Shown here: in pieces, positions 27,052-36,919 of the stretch | Numbering within the stretch: the first letter of the stretch is position 1 | Layout of the letters: every line of letters begins with the position of its first letter | DNA from: Altererythrobacter sp. C41 | GTDB lineage: Bacteria; Pseudomonadota; Alphaproteobacteria; Sphingomonadales; Sphingomonadaceae | Length of the DNA stretch: 64,000 bases | Assembly (NCBI RefSeq): GCF_016803135.1 | Contig: NZ_JAEVFE010000009.1 | Span: 17,190 to 81,189 of the forward strand | Direction: 5' to 3' | Program-made: the position numbers and the translations under genes | Notes under the pieces: model-generated | The model's input: only the letters and a program-made list of their open reading frames with translations | Database searches by the model: none | What the model was told of the DNA's origin: nothing

Positions 27052-27600
27052 TCAGTCGCGGGCGGGCACCATCTGGCTGATCTCCGTAACCTCGCATTTC
27101 GATCCGGTGCGCGATTGCAGCTTGTCGCGATCGACGCAGATCATCCCGTCTTCGTTCCGTTCGACGTAGAAGCCCGAATAGAAATCGCGCGCGTGGCACG
27201 ACCGCTCCAGCTTTGCGCTGTACAGGCGGCGGTCGCGCATGAACAGCATCAGGCGGTTGTCGGGCGCGGGCTGAACCGCGCCGACCGCCGCAGCAGGCAC
27301 GCAGTCGCCCGCCTTGCGCTCGACCAGCCGCGTGTTCTGGCGCGGCGCCTCGACGAACGACGACGCGCCCTGCCGGGCCGCGGCGCTGCGGGGCACGATC
27401 CGGATGATCACCCGCTGCTCGATCCGGACCTGACGCTGAACCGGCGTGCCGCGAACGGCGTCGAGGACGCGCCAGCCGGGTTCCGCCCGATCGAGAGCAA
27501 CCGAGCTCCGCGGCGCCGACAGATCGCCGGCCTCATCCGCCGGTGCCGGCGGGCTGAACAGCAGCACGATCGGGGCAAGAAAGGCAGCGGGACTCGTCAT
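27052..27600 (-). CDS. Conserved exported protein of unknown function
   Basis: A 182-residue protein with an apparent signal peptide (MTSPAAFLAPIVLLFSPPA, cleavage near APA-DEA). The C-terminal half has four cysteines (GDCVP, RSCHARDF, MICVDRD, SKCEVTE) that could form two disulfides, and the segment YSGFYVERNEDGMICVDR looks like a folded core. An upstream in-frame start is possible but has no membrane signal. It is divergent from the FAD-linked oxidase. No named domain recognised. Confidence 0.72.
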   Translation of the reverse strand: MTSPAAFLAPIVLLFSPPAPADEAGDLSAPRSSVALDRAEPGWRVLDAVRGTPVQRQVRIEQRVIIRIVPRSAAARQGASSFVEAPRQNTRLVERKAGDCVPAAAVGAVQPAPDNRLMLFMRDRRLYSAKLERSCHARDFYSGFYVERNEDGMICVDRDKLQSRTGSKCEVTEISQMVPARD

Positions 27601-27742
27601 CGGCGCTGGTCGCGTTCTCCGTGCGGCCGCATGCAGACGTGCGGCCATATCCGGCCCTGCGAAATAGCGCAAACGCTTGAACGACGGCTTAATCCGTCCT
27701 CACGGGTGGCACGGAGGAGCGGGGTTGTGCCATAGGGTTCCG

Positions 27743-29191
27743 ATGCGCGATCCCGACGCCTTTCTCGCAAGCGCGGCCGAGCTGCTCGGCGAACGCGGCT
27801 TTACCCGGGACCCGGAGCTGATGGCGCCGTGGCTCACGGACTGGCGTGGCCGCTATGCCGGGAATGCCTTGGCGATGGCCTCGCCAGCGAGCACGGCGGA
27901 AGTCTCTGCCATCGTCCGGCTCTGCGCCCGGCACCATGTGCCCATCGTACCGCAGGGCGGCAACAGCGGCATGTCGGGAGGCGCCACGCCCGATAGTGGA
28001 GGCGAGGCCCTGCTGCTCTCGCTCCGGCGCATGAATGCCATCCGGGCTGTGGATCCCGATTCGCGGCAGGCGGTGTGCGAGGCCGGAGCGATTCTGCAGA
28101 CCCTGCACGAGGCGGCCGCCGCGCAACAAATGCGCTTTCCCCTCACCCTCGGCGGGAAAGGGTCGGCCACGATCGGCGGCCTGATCGCCACCAACGCCGG
28201 CGGCACTCAGGTCCTGCGGCATGGGACGATGCGCGCGCAGGTGCTCGGGCTGGAAGCGGTGCTCGCCGACGGCAGCGTGTTCGATGGGCTTACTCCGCTC
28301 AAGAAGGACAACCGCGGGTTCGACCTCAAGCAGCTGCTGATCGGATCCGAAGGCACGCTCGGTATCGTGACCGCAGCGACTGTGCGGCTTCTGCCCGCGA
28401 TCGGCGAGCGTGCGGTGCTTTGGGCCGGGCTCCGGTCGATCGGCGATGCGCGCCGTCTGCTGCTCCACTGCGAAGCGCGCGCCGGAAACCACCTCGAAGG
28501 GTTCGAGGTGATCCCCGCCCACTGCCTCTCCGCGGTGCTCGATCACCTGCCCGACGCACGCAGCCCGCTGGCCAGCGAACACTCCTGGCATGCGTTGATC
28601 GAGCTCGTCGCGGAGAAAGGCGCGGCCGACGGCCTTTCCGAACTCGCGGAATCGCTGCTCGCCGACGCCTTCGAGGCCGGGCTGATCGAAGACGCGACGA
28701 TCGCTGCGAGCGAGACGCAGGCGGATCAGTTCTGGCTGCTGCGTGAGTCGATCTCGCCGGCCGAGCGGGCGATCGGCCCGGCGATGCAGCACGACATCTC
28801 GGTCCCCGTCGCGCGGATGGCCGAATTCGTCGAAAAGGCCGTACCCGAAGTGGAGGCGCGCTTTCCGGGGACTTGTGCACTCGCATTCGGACACCTGGGC
28901 GACGGCAACGTCCACTTCCACGTGCTTGCCCCCTCCGGGGTGGTTCGCGGCGCGTGGGAGGACGGCGAGGGCAAGGCGATCAGCGCCTTCGTGCACGACC
29001 TCGTCACTCGCTGGGGCGGCTCGATCAGCGCGGAGCACGGCATCGGCCAGATGAAGCGTGACGAGCTCGGCCGGCTGGGCGATCCCGTCGCGCTGGCGAT
29101 GATGCGCAGCGTCAAGCAGGCACTCGACCCGCAGAACCTGCTCAATCCCGGCAAGCTCGTGCCGCTTGCGCCTGAGGCACGCAGCAACTAA
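27743..29191 (+). CDS. FAD-linked oxidase, D-2-hydroxyacid dehydrogenase type
   Basis: A 482-residue flavoprotein of the vanillyl-alcohol-oxidase family: PCMH FAD domain with PQGGNSGMSGG and GLIATNAGGTQVLRHG, then the C-terminal substrate domain with the metal-binding motif FGHLGDGNVHFHV and the ending SAEHGIGQMKRDEL. This pattern covers D-lactate, D-2-hydroxyglutarate and glycolate dehydrogenases (GlcD/Dld/D2HGDH). No partner glcE/glcF is present, which favours a single-subunit D-2-hydroxyglutarate or D-lactate enzyme. Confidence 0.9.
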   Translation: MRDPDAFLASAAELLGERGFTRDPELMAPWLTDWRGRYAGNALAMASPASTAEVSAIVRLCARHHVPIVPQGGNSGMSGGATPDSGGEALLLSLRRMNAIRAVDPDSRQAVCEAGAILQTLHEAAAAQQMRFPLTLGGKGSATIGGLIATNAGGTQVLRHGTMRAQVLGLEAVLADGSVFDGLTPLKKDNRGFDLKQLLIGSEGTLGIVTAATVRLLPAIGERAVLWAGLRSIGDARRLLLHCEARAGNHLEGFEVIPAHCLSAVLDHLPDARSPLASEHSWHALIELVAEKGAADGLSELAESLLADAFEAGLIEDATIAASETQADQFWLLRESISPAERAIGPAMQHDISVPVARMAEFVEKAVPEVEARFPGTCALAFGHLGDGNVHFHVLAPSGVVRGAWEDGEGKAISAFVHDLVTRWGGSISAEHGIGQMKRDELGRLGDPVALAMMRSVKQALDPQNLLNPGKLVPLAPEARSN

Positions 29192-29259
29192 AGCGCGCGC
29201 TTCACGCGCGGGGTGCACGCCTTGCCGAGTAGACAATCCTAGCGATCCGGAGAGAATCC

Positions 29260-30042
29260 ATGGCCAGCGCGCCGCAGCCCAACCTGCCCCTGTTCTACAA
29301 CGACCTCATGCCGCTCAACAGCCGCGATCACGCGAAGTGGCACAGCAAGGGCATCGATTCGGCGAAGTGGCTGACGAGTCAGCACGCGATTCCGCTGACG
29401 GTCGACGAATTCGTCCAGGCGCAGCGCGATTATCCGATCGTCTTCTCCTCCGGCGACAACCCGCTGCCGCTCGCGCTCATGGGTCTGAACGAAGGCGTGA
29501 ACACGTTCGTGGACGACGAGGGCAAGGTGAACGAGCCGGTCTATCTCCCGGCTTACATCCGCCGCTACCCCTTCATGCTCGCCAAACTGCGGCCCGATTC
29601 CGATGAGCTGTCGCTCTGCTTCGATCCGACCACCGAATCGCTGGGCGAGTTCTCGGAAGGCGACGCCCTGTTCGACGACGAGGGTCAACCGGCCGATGCG
29701 ACCAAGCGCGCTCTCGAGTTCTGCCAGCACTTCGAGGAAGCAGGCCAGCGGACCAAGGCATTCATCGACGAGCTGAAGAAGCACGATCTGCTGATGGACG
29801 GCGAGATCGCCATCTCCATGCAGGACAATCCGGATCGCCCCTACGTCTACCGGGGCTTCCAGATGATCAACCAGGAAAAGCTGCGCGAAGTGCGCGGCGA
29901 CGTGCTGCGCACCTGGTGCCAGAACGGCTTGCTCGCGCTGATCTACGCCCACATGTTCTCGCTCGACCTGATGCGCGCGATCTTCGCGCGTCAGCAGCAG
30001 CAGGGCAAAGGCCCCGAGCTGGTGCCCGCAGCGACGAACTGA
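29260..30042 (+). CDS. SapC family protein
   Basis: A 260-residue protein with the SapC pattern: PLNSRDHAKW near the N-terminus, HAIPLTVDEFVQAQRDYPIV, and YLPAYIRRYPFML in the middle. SapC-like proteins are frequent in sphingomonads, xanthomonads and Caulobacter, often beside TonB-dependent receptors and tryptophan halogenases; none lies next to it here. The original link to S-layer secretion in Campylobacter is weak and the function is unproven. The small-RNA candidate follows 70 bp downstream. Confidence 0.88.
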   Translation: MASAPQPNLPLFYNDLMPLNSRDHAKWHSKGIDSAKWLTSQHAIPLTVDEFVQAQRDYPIVFSSGDNPLPLALMGLNEGVNTFVDDEGKVNEPVYLPAYIRRYPFMLAKLRPDSDELSLCFDPTTESLGEFSEGDALFDDEGQPADATKRALEFCQHFEEAGQRTKAFIDELKKHDLLMDGEIAISMQDNPDRPYVYRGFQMINQEKLREVRGDVLRTWCQNGLLALIYAHMFSLDLMRAIFARQQQQGKGPELVPAATN

Positions 30043-30077
30043 GACGACAGCACGAGATCGTCTCGCGATAGCCGGGG

Positions 30078-30106
30078 TTGAAACATCCCGGCACGCAACC
30101 TATCTC
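30078..30106 (+). promoter_or_regulatory. Promoter of the candidate small RNA
   Basis: TTGAAA (30078-30083), 17 bases, TATCTC (30101-30106). The predicted first transcribed base, about 30113, is the first base of the RNA's 5' stem, which supports the call. Confidence 0.65.
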
Positions 30107-30112
30107 CTCGGT

Positions 30113-30216
30113 ATCGGAACGGCGCTCCCCTCATAGCCTGTTCCGATCGGTGCACTGCGGTGCACCTCCTCCCTGAACCTTGGCCACCTCGTGCATTTTG
30201 CACGAGGTGGTTTTTT
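30113..30216 (+). ncRNA. Candidate small RNA with CCUCCUCCC (anti-Shine-Dalgarno) motif
   Basis: About 104 nt. Hairpin 1 has an 8-bp perfect stem (atcggaac 30113-30120 / gttccgat 30140-30147) with a 19-base C-rich loop containing gctccccuc; hairpin 2 is ggtgcac/gtgcacc (30149-30166) with a 4-base loop; then CCTCCTCCC at 30165-30173 mostly unpaired; then a 12-bp terminator stem (30184-30195 / 30199-30210) with a 3-base loop and six Ts. The exact CCUCCUCCC motif is the hallmark of the cuckoo (CcsR/UpsM-type) RNAs described in Rhodobacter; homology is inferred only from motif and layout. The RNA ends at the stop codon of the opposite-strand amidohydrolase gene. Confidence 0.7.
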
Positions 30217-31160
30217 CATTCTGCGGCGAGCGGGAGCGCCCCGTTTCTCCCGAGCGCGGCGACCGCATCGCCAAGTTCCCTGACGAACCCGGTCAGCAAG
30301 CGCGCGACAGCAGGCATGCGCGCAGAGGCTTCCGCGAGCCGCGCATCGAGATAGCTGGAGCGGCAGATTTCGAGTTGCAGCGCATGAATGGCGCGCGCCG
30401 GCACCCCATGCCGGTCGAGAATGTAGCCGCCAGCATAGGGCCGATTGTGCGCGGTACGCCGCTCGAACCGGGCGAAGTATGCGAGCCCTTGCGCCGCAAG
30501 GGCGGAATCGCACGAGGCACCGAAACGGTCGCCCAGCACGAACTCCGCAGTGCGATCGCCGGGAAAGCGCGGCCTGAGCGGCGGCATCGAATGAAGATCG
30601 ACCAGCAGCGCAGCGCCCCAGCGGTCGCGCAGGGTCTCCAGCGCGCCGGCGAGCTGCGCGTGGTAGGGCCGATGAATTCCGTCGATCCGCGCCTCCAGAT
30701 CGTCCCTGGCCATCGGCCCTTTCCAGATTTCCCCCAGTCCGCCGAGGCGGCGCGGCACGAGGCCCAGGCCGCTGCGCGAACGGCGGTTGAGCGCCGAATG
30801 CGGTGTCTTCCTCGGCGCGCCACCGGCGACCATCGACCAGTCCATGTCGTCGCAGGCACGATTGAGGTCGAGCATGGCCCGCGGCGCATGCGCGACGAGC
30901 AATGCGGCACCGGTCGCAGCGGCGATCTCGCGCGCGAGCAGATCGGTATAGCGATCCTCCAGCCGCAAGGCGCTGTATTCGGGATCGCGCATGCGTTCCC
31001 GCACGGTTTCGGGATAGCAGCGGCCGGCATGCGGCGCCGCAATCAGAACCGGGATCGGCGTTTCGCGCGGCATCTCCAGCGTGAATGCCGGCTCGTCGGT
31101 GCCAGGGATCGCCCCGCCCGAGACCCGCTCGCCGCACCCGCTGGAATTGCGCTCGTCCAT
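30216..31160 (-). CDS. N-formylglutamate amidohydrolase family protein
   Basis: A 314-residue enzyme with LIAAPHAGRCYPE near residue 40, DLNRA, and the metal-binding LLVDLHSMPP, the marks of the N-formylglutamate amidohydrolase family (HutG type), which releases formate from N-formylglutamate in one branch of histidine breakdown. No other hut gene is present, so the substrate may differ. ATG 31160 is preferred over 31166 because AAGGA precedes it at proper spacing. Confidence 0.88.
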   Translation of the reverse strand: MDERNSSGCGERVSGGAIPGTDEPAFTLEMPRETPIPVLIAAPHAGRCYPETVRERMRDPEYSALRLEDRYTDLLAREIAAATGAALLVAHAPRAMLDLNRACDDMDWSMVAGGAPRKTPHSALNRRSRSGLGLVPRRLGGLGEIWKGPMARDDLEARIDGIHRPYHAQLAGALETLRDRWGAALLVDLHSMPPLRPRFPGDRTAEFVLGDRFGASCDSALAAQGLAYFARFERRTAHNRPYAGGYILDRHGVPARAIHALQLEICRSSYLDARLAEASARMPAVARLLTGFVRELGDAVAALGRNGALPLAAE

Positions 31161-31257
31161 TCGCATCCTTGCTGGACCGTTAGCGACGATGTGTCAAAGC
31201 AGGGCAATGCCGACAAGGCGAAAGATTTCTTAAGCCGGGGGCGCTAAGCGAACTCTC

Positions 31258-31647
31258 ATGAGCGAACGCAACGGCCTCAGGATACTTCTCGCCGAAGACG
31301 AGGAGGCGATGCGCGGCTATCTCGCCCGCGCGCTGGAAAATGCCGGCTATGAAGTGACGGCCGTCGATCGCGGAACGCAGGCCGTTCCGTTGCTCGAATC
31401 GCAGCATTTCGACCTCCTCCTGTCGGATATCGTCATGCCGGAAATGGACGGGATCGAACTCGCGCAGCGCTGCGGCGAAGTCAGCCCGCGAACCAAGGTG
31501 ATGTTCATCACCGGATTCGCCGCCGTGACGCTGCGGGTGAGCCGCGAACAGCCGCAGGCGAAGATCCTCTCCAAACCCTTCCATCTGCGCGACCTCGTGC
31601 TCGAGATCGAACGCGTGTTCGAAGACTGTCTGCCCGCGACGGTCTGA
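31258..31647 (+). CDS. cpdR: CpdR-type single-domain response regulator
   Basis: A 129-residue receiver domain without output domain. Phospho-acceptor Asp57 lies in LLLSDIVMPEMDGIELAQR, acidic pocket AEDEE, and the segment VMFITGFAAVTL followed by KPFHLRDLV is characteristic of CpdR. In Caulobacter unphosphorylated CpdR brings ClpXP to the cell pole to degrade CtrA and PdeA; it is dephosphorylated through the CckA-ChpT relay. CckA is encoded 15 kb away in this window. Confidence 0.9.
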   Translation: MSERNGLRILLAEDEEAMRGYLARALENAGYEVTAVDRGTQAVPLLESQHFDLLLSDIVMPEMDGIELAQRCGEVSPRTKVMFITGFAAVTLRVSREQPQAKILSKPFHLRDLVLEIERVFEDCLPATV

Positions 31648-31724
31648 CCGCGAATGAGGGCTTGCGCGGCATGGGCCCAATCGCTAGATGGCGCGCCTGC
31701 CGTTCGCGGCACCTCCGATGGTTC

Positions 31725-31799
31725 GGGCGTATAGCTCAGTGGTAGAGCACTATGTTGACATCGTAGGGGTCCCAAGTTCAATCCTTGGTACGCCCACCA
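31725..31799 (+). tRNA. tRNA-Val (anticodon GAC)
   Basis: Acceptor stem GGGCGTA/TACGCCC, D arm GCTC...GAGC, anticodon stem CTATG/CGTAG with loop TTGACAT giving GAC, T arm CCAAG-TTCAATC-CTTGG, and an encoded CCA end. It reads valine codons GUC and GUU. A terminator follows. Confidence 0.97.
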
Positions 31800-31811
31800 T
31801 CGAGGAGGAAG

Positions 31812-31837
31812 AAGCCCGCCGCTCCGGCGGGCTTTTT
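31812..31837 (+). terminator. Intrinsic terminator after tRNA-Val(GAC)
   Basis: Stem aagcccgccg / cggcgggctt with a 3-base loop (ctc) and T-run. Confidence 0.92.
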
Positions 31838-31914
31838 CGTATCGGCGGCTTCCCTTGCGCCCTCCCCCGCCTCTGCTAAAGCCCGCGCAAACCATCCAGA
31901 CAGATAGGGCACAC

Positions 31915-33135
31915 ATGCAGAAGATTCAGGTCAAGAACCCCATCGTCGAGCTCGACGGCGACGAGATGACGCGCATCATCTGGGAGTGGATTCGCGAGCG
32001 GCTGATCCTTCCCTACCTCGATGTCGACCTGAAATACTACGACCTGTCGATCCAGAAGCGCGACGAGACCGACGACCAGATCACCGTCGATGCGGCCAAT
32101 GCGATCAAGGAACACGGTGTTGGCGTGAAGTGCGCCACGATCACGCCCGACGAGGCGCGGGTCGAGGAATTCAGCCTCAAGAAGATGTGGAAGAGCCCCA
32201 ACGGCACGATCCGCAACATCCTGGGCGGCGTGGTCTTCCGTGAGCCGATCGTGATCGACAACGTGCCGCGGCTCGTGCCCGGCTGGACCGACCCGATCGT
32301 CGTCGGCCGTCACGCGTTCGGCGACCAGTACCGCGCGACCGACACGCTGATCCCCGGGGCGGGCAAGCTGCGCCTCGTGTTCGAAGGCGAGAACGGCGAG
32401 AAGATCGATCTCGACGTGTTCGAATTCCAGTCGAGCGGCGTCGCCATGGCGATGTACAACCTCGACGATTCGATCCGCGACTTCGCCCGCGCCAGCTTCA
32501 ACTACGGCCTCGACCGCGGGTGGCCGGTCTATCTCTCGACCAAGAACACGATCCTCAAGGCCTACGACGGCCGCTTCAAGGACCTGTTCCAGGAAGTGTT
32601 CGATGCCGAATTCAAGGACAAGTTCGACAAGGCCGGCATCACCTACGAGCACCGCCTGATCGACGACATGGTCGCCTCCGCGCTCAAGTGGAACGGCAAG
32701 TTCGTCTGGGCCTGCAAGAACTACGACGGCGACGTGCAGTCGGACACGGTCGCGCAGGGCTTCGGCTCGCTCGGCCTGATGACTTCGGTCCTGATGACGC
32801 CGGACGGCAAGACCGTCGAAGCCGAAGCGGCGCACGGCACCGTCACGCGCCACTACCGCCAGCACCAGCAGGGCAAGGCGACCAGCACCAACCCGATCGC
32901 CAGCATCTTCGCCTGGACCCGCGGCCTGATGTACCGCGGCAAGTTCGACGGCACGCCCGACGTGGTGAAGTTCGCCGAAACGCTGGAGCGCGTCTGCATC
33001 CAGACCGTCGAGCGCGGCCAGATGACCAAGGACCTCGCGCTGCTGATCGGGCCCGACCAGTCCTGGCTCACCACCGAGCAGTTCTTCGAGGCGATCGTGA
33101 CCAACCTCGAAGCGGAAATGGCCAACTGGGCCTGA
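31915..33135 (+). CDS. icd: NADP-dependent isocitrate dehydrogenase
   Basis: A 406-residue TCA-cycle enzyme converting isocitrate to 2-oxoglutarate. [11 protein letters not shown] at the N-terminus, [21 protein letters not shown], and [14 protein letters not shown] identify the homodimeric, eukaryote-like class II enzyme rather than the E. coli class I type, as usual in alphaproteobacteria. ATG 31915 is the family start. Confidence 0.96.
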   Translation: MQKIQVKNPIVELDGDEMTRIIWEWIRERLILPYLDVDLKYYDLSIQKRDETDDQITVDAANAIKEHGVGVKCATITPDEARVEEFSLKKMWKSPNGTIRNILGGVVFREPIVIDNVPRLVPGWTDPIVVGRHAFGDQYRATDTLIPGAGKLRLVFEGENGEKIDLDVFEFQSSGVAMAMYNLDDSIRDFARASFNYGLDRGWPVYLSTKNTILKAYDGRFKDLFQEVFDAEFKDKFDKAGITYEHRLIDDMVASALKWNGKFVWACKNYDGDVQSDTVAQGFGSLGLMTSVLMTPDGKTVEAEAAHGTVTRHYRQHQQGKATSTNPIASIFAWTRGLMYRGKFDGTPDVVKFAETLERVCIQTVERGQMTKDLALLIGPDQSWLTTEQFFEAIVTNLEAEMANWA

Positions 33136-33146
33136 TGAAACGTTTG

Positions 33147-33186
33147 CCCCCTTCCGTCATTGATCCCAGACAATGACGGAAGGGGG
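33147..33186. repeat. Perfect 16-bp inverted repeat downstream of icd
   Basis: Arms cccccttccgtcattg and caatgacggaaggggg with an 8-base loop. No T-run follows on either strand, so it is not a classic terminator. Its right arm contains both a possible ATG (33173) and the G-rich Shine-Dalgarno for the GTG at 33197. Confidence 0.85.
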
Positions 33187-33196
33187 AACGACATCA

Positions 33197-34852
<1,656 letters not shown>

Positions 34853-34920
34853 TCGGGCAATTTTTCCCGCGGCGCGCGATTGCCGTGACAACGGTCGCGG
34901 CCGCCGTTAGGTGACACGCA

Positions 34921-36684
34921 ATGGCCGGCGAGATCGCACCTTCCCCCGCACTGACGGATGCTCTGGTCATCCTCGGCGCGGCGGGTATCGTGATCCCGGT
35001 ATTCACCCGCTTCCGCATCACCCCGGTCATCGGGTTCATCCTGATCGGCATTGCCGTCGGGCCGTTCGGGCTCGGCAAGCTGATCTACGAGTATCCGCTG
35101 CTCGGCCATGTAACGATCAGCGATCCCGAGGTGCTGGCGCCTTTCGCCGAGTTCGGGATCATTCTGCTGCTCTTCACGATCGGTCTCGAACTCTCGTTCA
35201 ACCGATTGTGGCAAATGCGAAAACTCGTTTTTGGCCTTGGCGCGCTCGAACTGTTCATCATCGGATCGTGCATCGCCATCGGCCTGTCCATGATGGGCCA
35301 GTACTGGACCGGCGCGCTGGGCCTCGGCCTTGCCCTGGCGCTGTCCTCGACCGCGATCGTGCTGCCGATCTCGGGCACGCACACACCGGTCGGACGCGCC
35401 GCGCTGTCGATGCTGCTGTTCGAGGATATCGCGATCGTCCCGATCATCTTCCTGCTCGGCGCCATGGCGCCCAACGCGCAGGCGGAGGGGTGGGAGGGCC
35501 TCGTCGGCACCCTGTGGCAAGGCGGGCTGGTGATCGTCGCGCTGCTGGTCGTGGGCCGGATCGCCCTGCCCCGCCTGTTCGCCCAAGCCGCGCGCACCAA
35601 GAGCCCCGAACTGTTCCTTGCGGCGAGCCTGCTGGTCGTGATCGGCGCCAGCCTCGCCACCGCGGTCGTCGGTCTTTCGCCGATCGTCGGCGCGCTCATC
35701 GCAGGGCTGCTGATCGCCGAGACCGAGTATCACGGCGAAGTCGAAGCGATCATCGAGCCGTTCAAGGGCCTCGCGCTCGGGATCTTCCTCATCACCGTCG
35801 GAATGAGCATCGACCTGACGACGATCTGGGAGAACATCGGCGCCATCGCGCTCGCGGTGGTGCTGGTGCTGGGTTTCAAGGCGCTCGTCACCGGCCTCCT
35901 GCTGCGCATCATGGGCGCGCGCCGCAGCACGGCTGCCGAAACGGCCGTGCTCATGGCCAGCCCGTCCGAGACCACGCTGATCGTGCTGGCGGGCGCGACT
36001 TCGGCCCTGCTGATCCAGCCCGGCACGGCGCAGTTCTGGCAGATCGTCACCGCTATCGGCCTGACGATCACGCCGATCCTCGCCAAGTTCGGCAGGGCGA
36101 TCGCCCGGCGCATCGACAGCGTGCCCGAACTGCCGCCTGAATACAGCGAGGATCCGCGCGTGATCGTCGTCGGATCGGGACGGGTCGGCCGTCTGGTGGC
36201 GGACATGCTCACCGTCCACAACAAGCCCTACATCGCACTCGATTCCGACACCGACATGGTCGACCGCACCAAGCGCGACGGCTACCGCGTGCTTTACTGC
36301 GACGCATCGCGCCGCGACGCCCTGGAGAGAGTGGGTCTGAAAAGCGCCCTCGCCGTGGTTCTGACGATGGACGAGCCCGTGCTGGTCCAGCGGCTCGTGC
36401 AGAAGATCCGCCGGCAGCATCCGGACCTGCTGATCGTCGCCCGCGCCCGCGATTCGCACCATGCTGGCGAACTCTACCGAGTTGGCGCCAGCCATGCCGT
36501 GCCCGAGACGCTCGAAAGCTCGCTCCAGCTATCCGAGGCGGTGCTGGCCGATATCGGAGTGCCGATGGGCCCGGTGATCGCCTCTATCCACGAGAAGCGG
36601 GACCAGCTTCGGGAACAGATCCGTCAGGAAGGCGCGCTTCAGTACAAGCCCAAGCTGCGTACGACCACGGCCGAAGCCGGCTGA
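34921..36684 (+). CDS. KefB/RosB-type cation:proton antiporter with TrkA-N domain
   Basis: A 587-residue protein. Residues 10-400 form about 12-13 membrane helices with the CPA2 features GLELSFNRLW and ALSSTAIVLP; a RCK/TrkA-N NAD-binding domain starts near 415 (VIVVGSGRVGRLVADML) and runs past residue 530. The family exchanges potassium or sodium for protons under glutathione or nucleotide control. The closest subgroup is the RosB/YbaL type. Confidence 0.92.
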   Translation: MAGEIAPSPALTDALVILGAAGIVIPVFTRFRITPVIGFILIGIAVGPFGLGKLIYEYPLLGHVTISDPEVLAPFAEFGIILLLFTIGLELSFNRLWQMRKLVFGLGALELFIIGSCIAIGLSMMGQYWTGALGLGLALALSSTAIVLPISGTHTPVGRAALSMLLFEDIAIVPIIFLLGAMAPNAQAEGWEGLVGTLWQGGLVIVALLVVGRIALPRLFAQAARTKSPELFLAASLLVVIGASLATAVVGLSPIVGALIAGLLIAETEYHGEVEAIIEPFKGLALGIFLITVGMSIDLTTIWENIGAIALAVVLVLGFKALVTGLLLRIMGARRSTAAETAVLMASPSETTLIVLAGATSALLIQPGTAQFWQIVTAIGLTITPILAKFGRAIARRIDSVPELPPEYSEDPRVIVVGSGRVGRLVADMLTVHNKPYIALDSDTDMVDRTKRDGYRVLYCDASRRDALERVGLKSALAVVLTMDEPVLVQRLVQKIRRQHPDLLIVARARDSHHAGELYRVGASHAVPETLESSLQLSEAVLADIGVPMGPVIASIHEKRDQLREQIRQEGALQYKPKLRTTTAEAG

Positions 36685-36696
36685 GCACACCGGCCG

Positions 36697-36721
36697 TGAA
36701 CTCTCCCCCGCTCCATGCGTT
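36697..36721 (+). promoter_or_regulatory. Possible EcfG-type general stress promoter
   Basis: TGAAC, 16 bases, CGTT, one mismatch from GGAAC-N16/17-CGTT, 22 bp upstream of the ATG of the small gene at 36744. Confidence 0.42.
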
Positions 36722-36743
36722 GAGCGATGAAAGGAGAGTTCAG

Positions 36744-36914
36744 ATGACCGACCGCAATCCGGCGAAACCCGAACCGAACGAAGAGAAGTTCAAGCCCCAG
36801 AACGTGGCGAAAGACCAGAAGCACGAGGCGAACCAGCCCGCCGATACCCGCGGGCGCGATCTGCCGCGCGGCAGCGAACCCGAGACCCGCGGCGCCAGCA
36901 ACGTGCGCCGGTAA
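36744..36914 (+). CDS. Small hydrophilic protein, probably stress-induced
   Basis: A 56-residue, charged, proline- and asparagine-containing protein without hydrophobic segments (EPNEEKFKPQNVAKDQKHEA). AAAGGAGA lies eight bases before the ATG. Its stop is 5 bp from the stop of alaS on the other strand. Probably disordered. Companion of the 52-residue protein at 25295 in composition and promoter type. Confidence 0.75.
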   Translation: MTDRNPAKPEPNEEKFKPQNVAKDQKHEANQPADTRGRDLPRGSEPETRGASNVRR

Positions 36915-36919
36915 GGACT

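Noticed and set aside
30184..30210. Hairpin considered as terminator of the amidohydrolase gene
   Set aside because: The T-run lies only on the plus-strand side, so it terminates rightward transcription.
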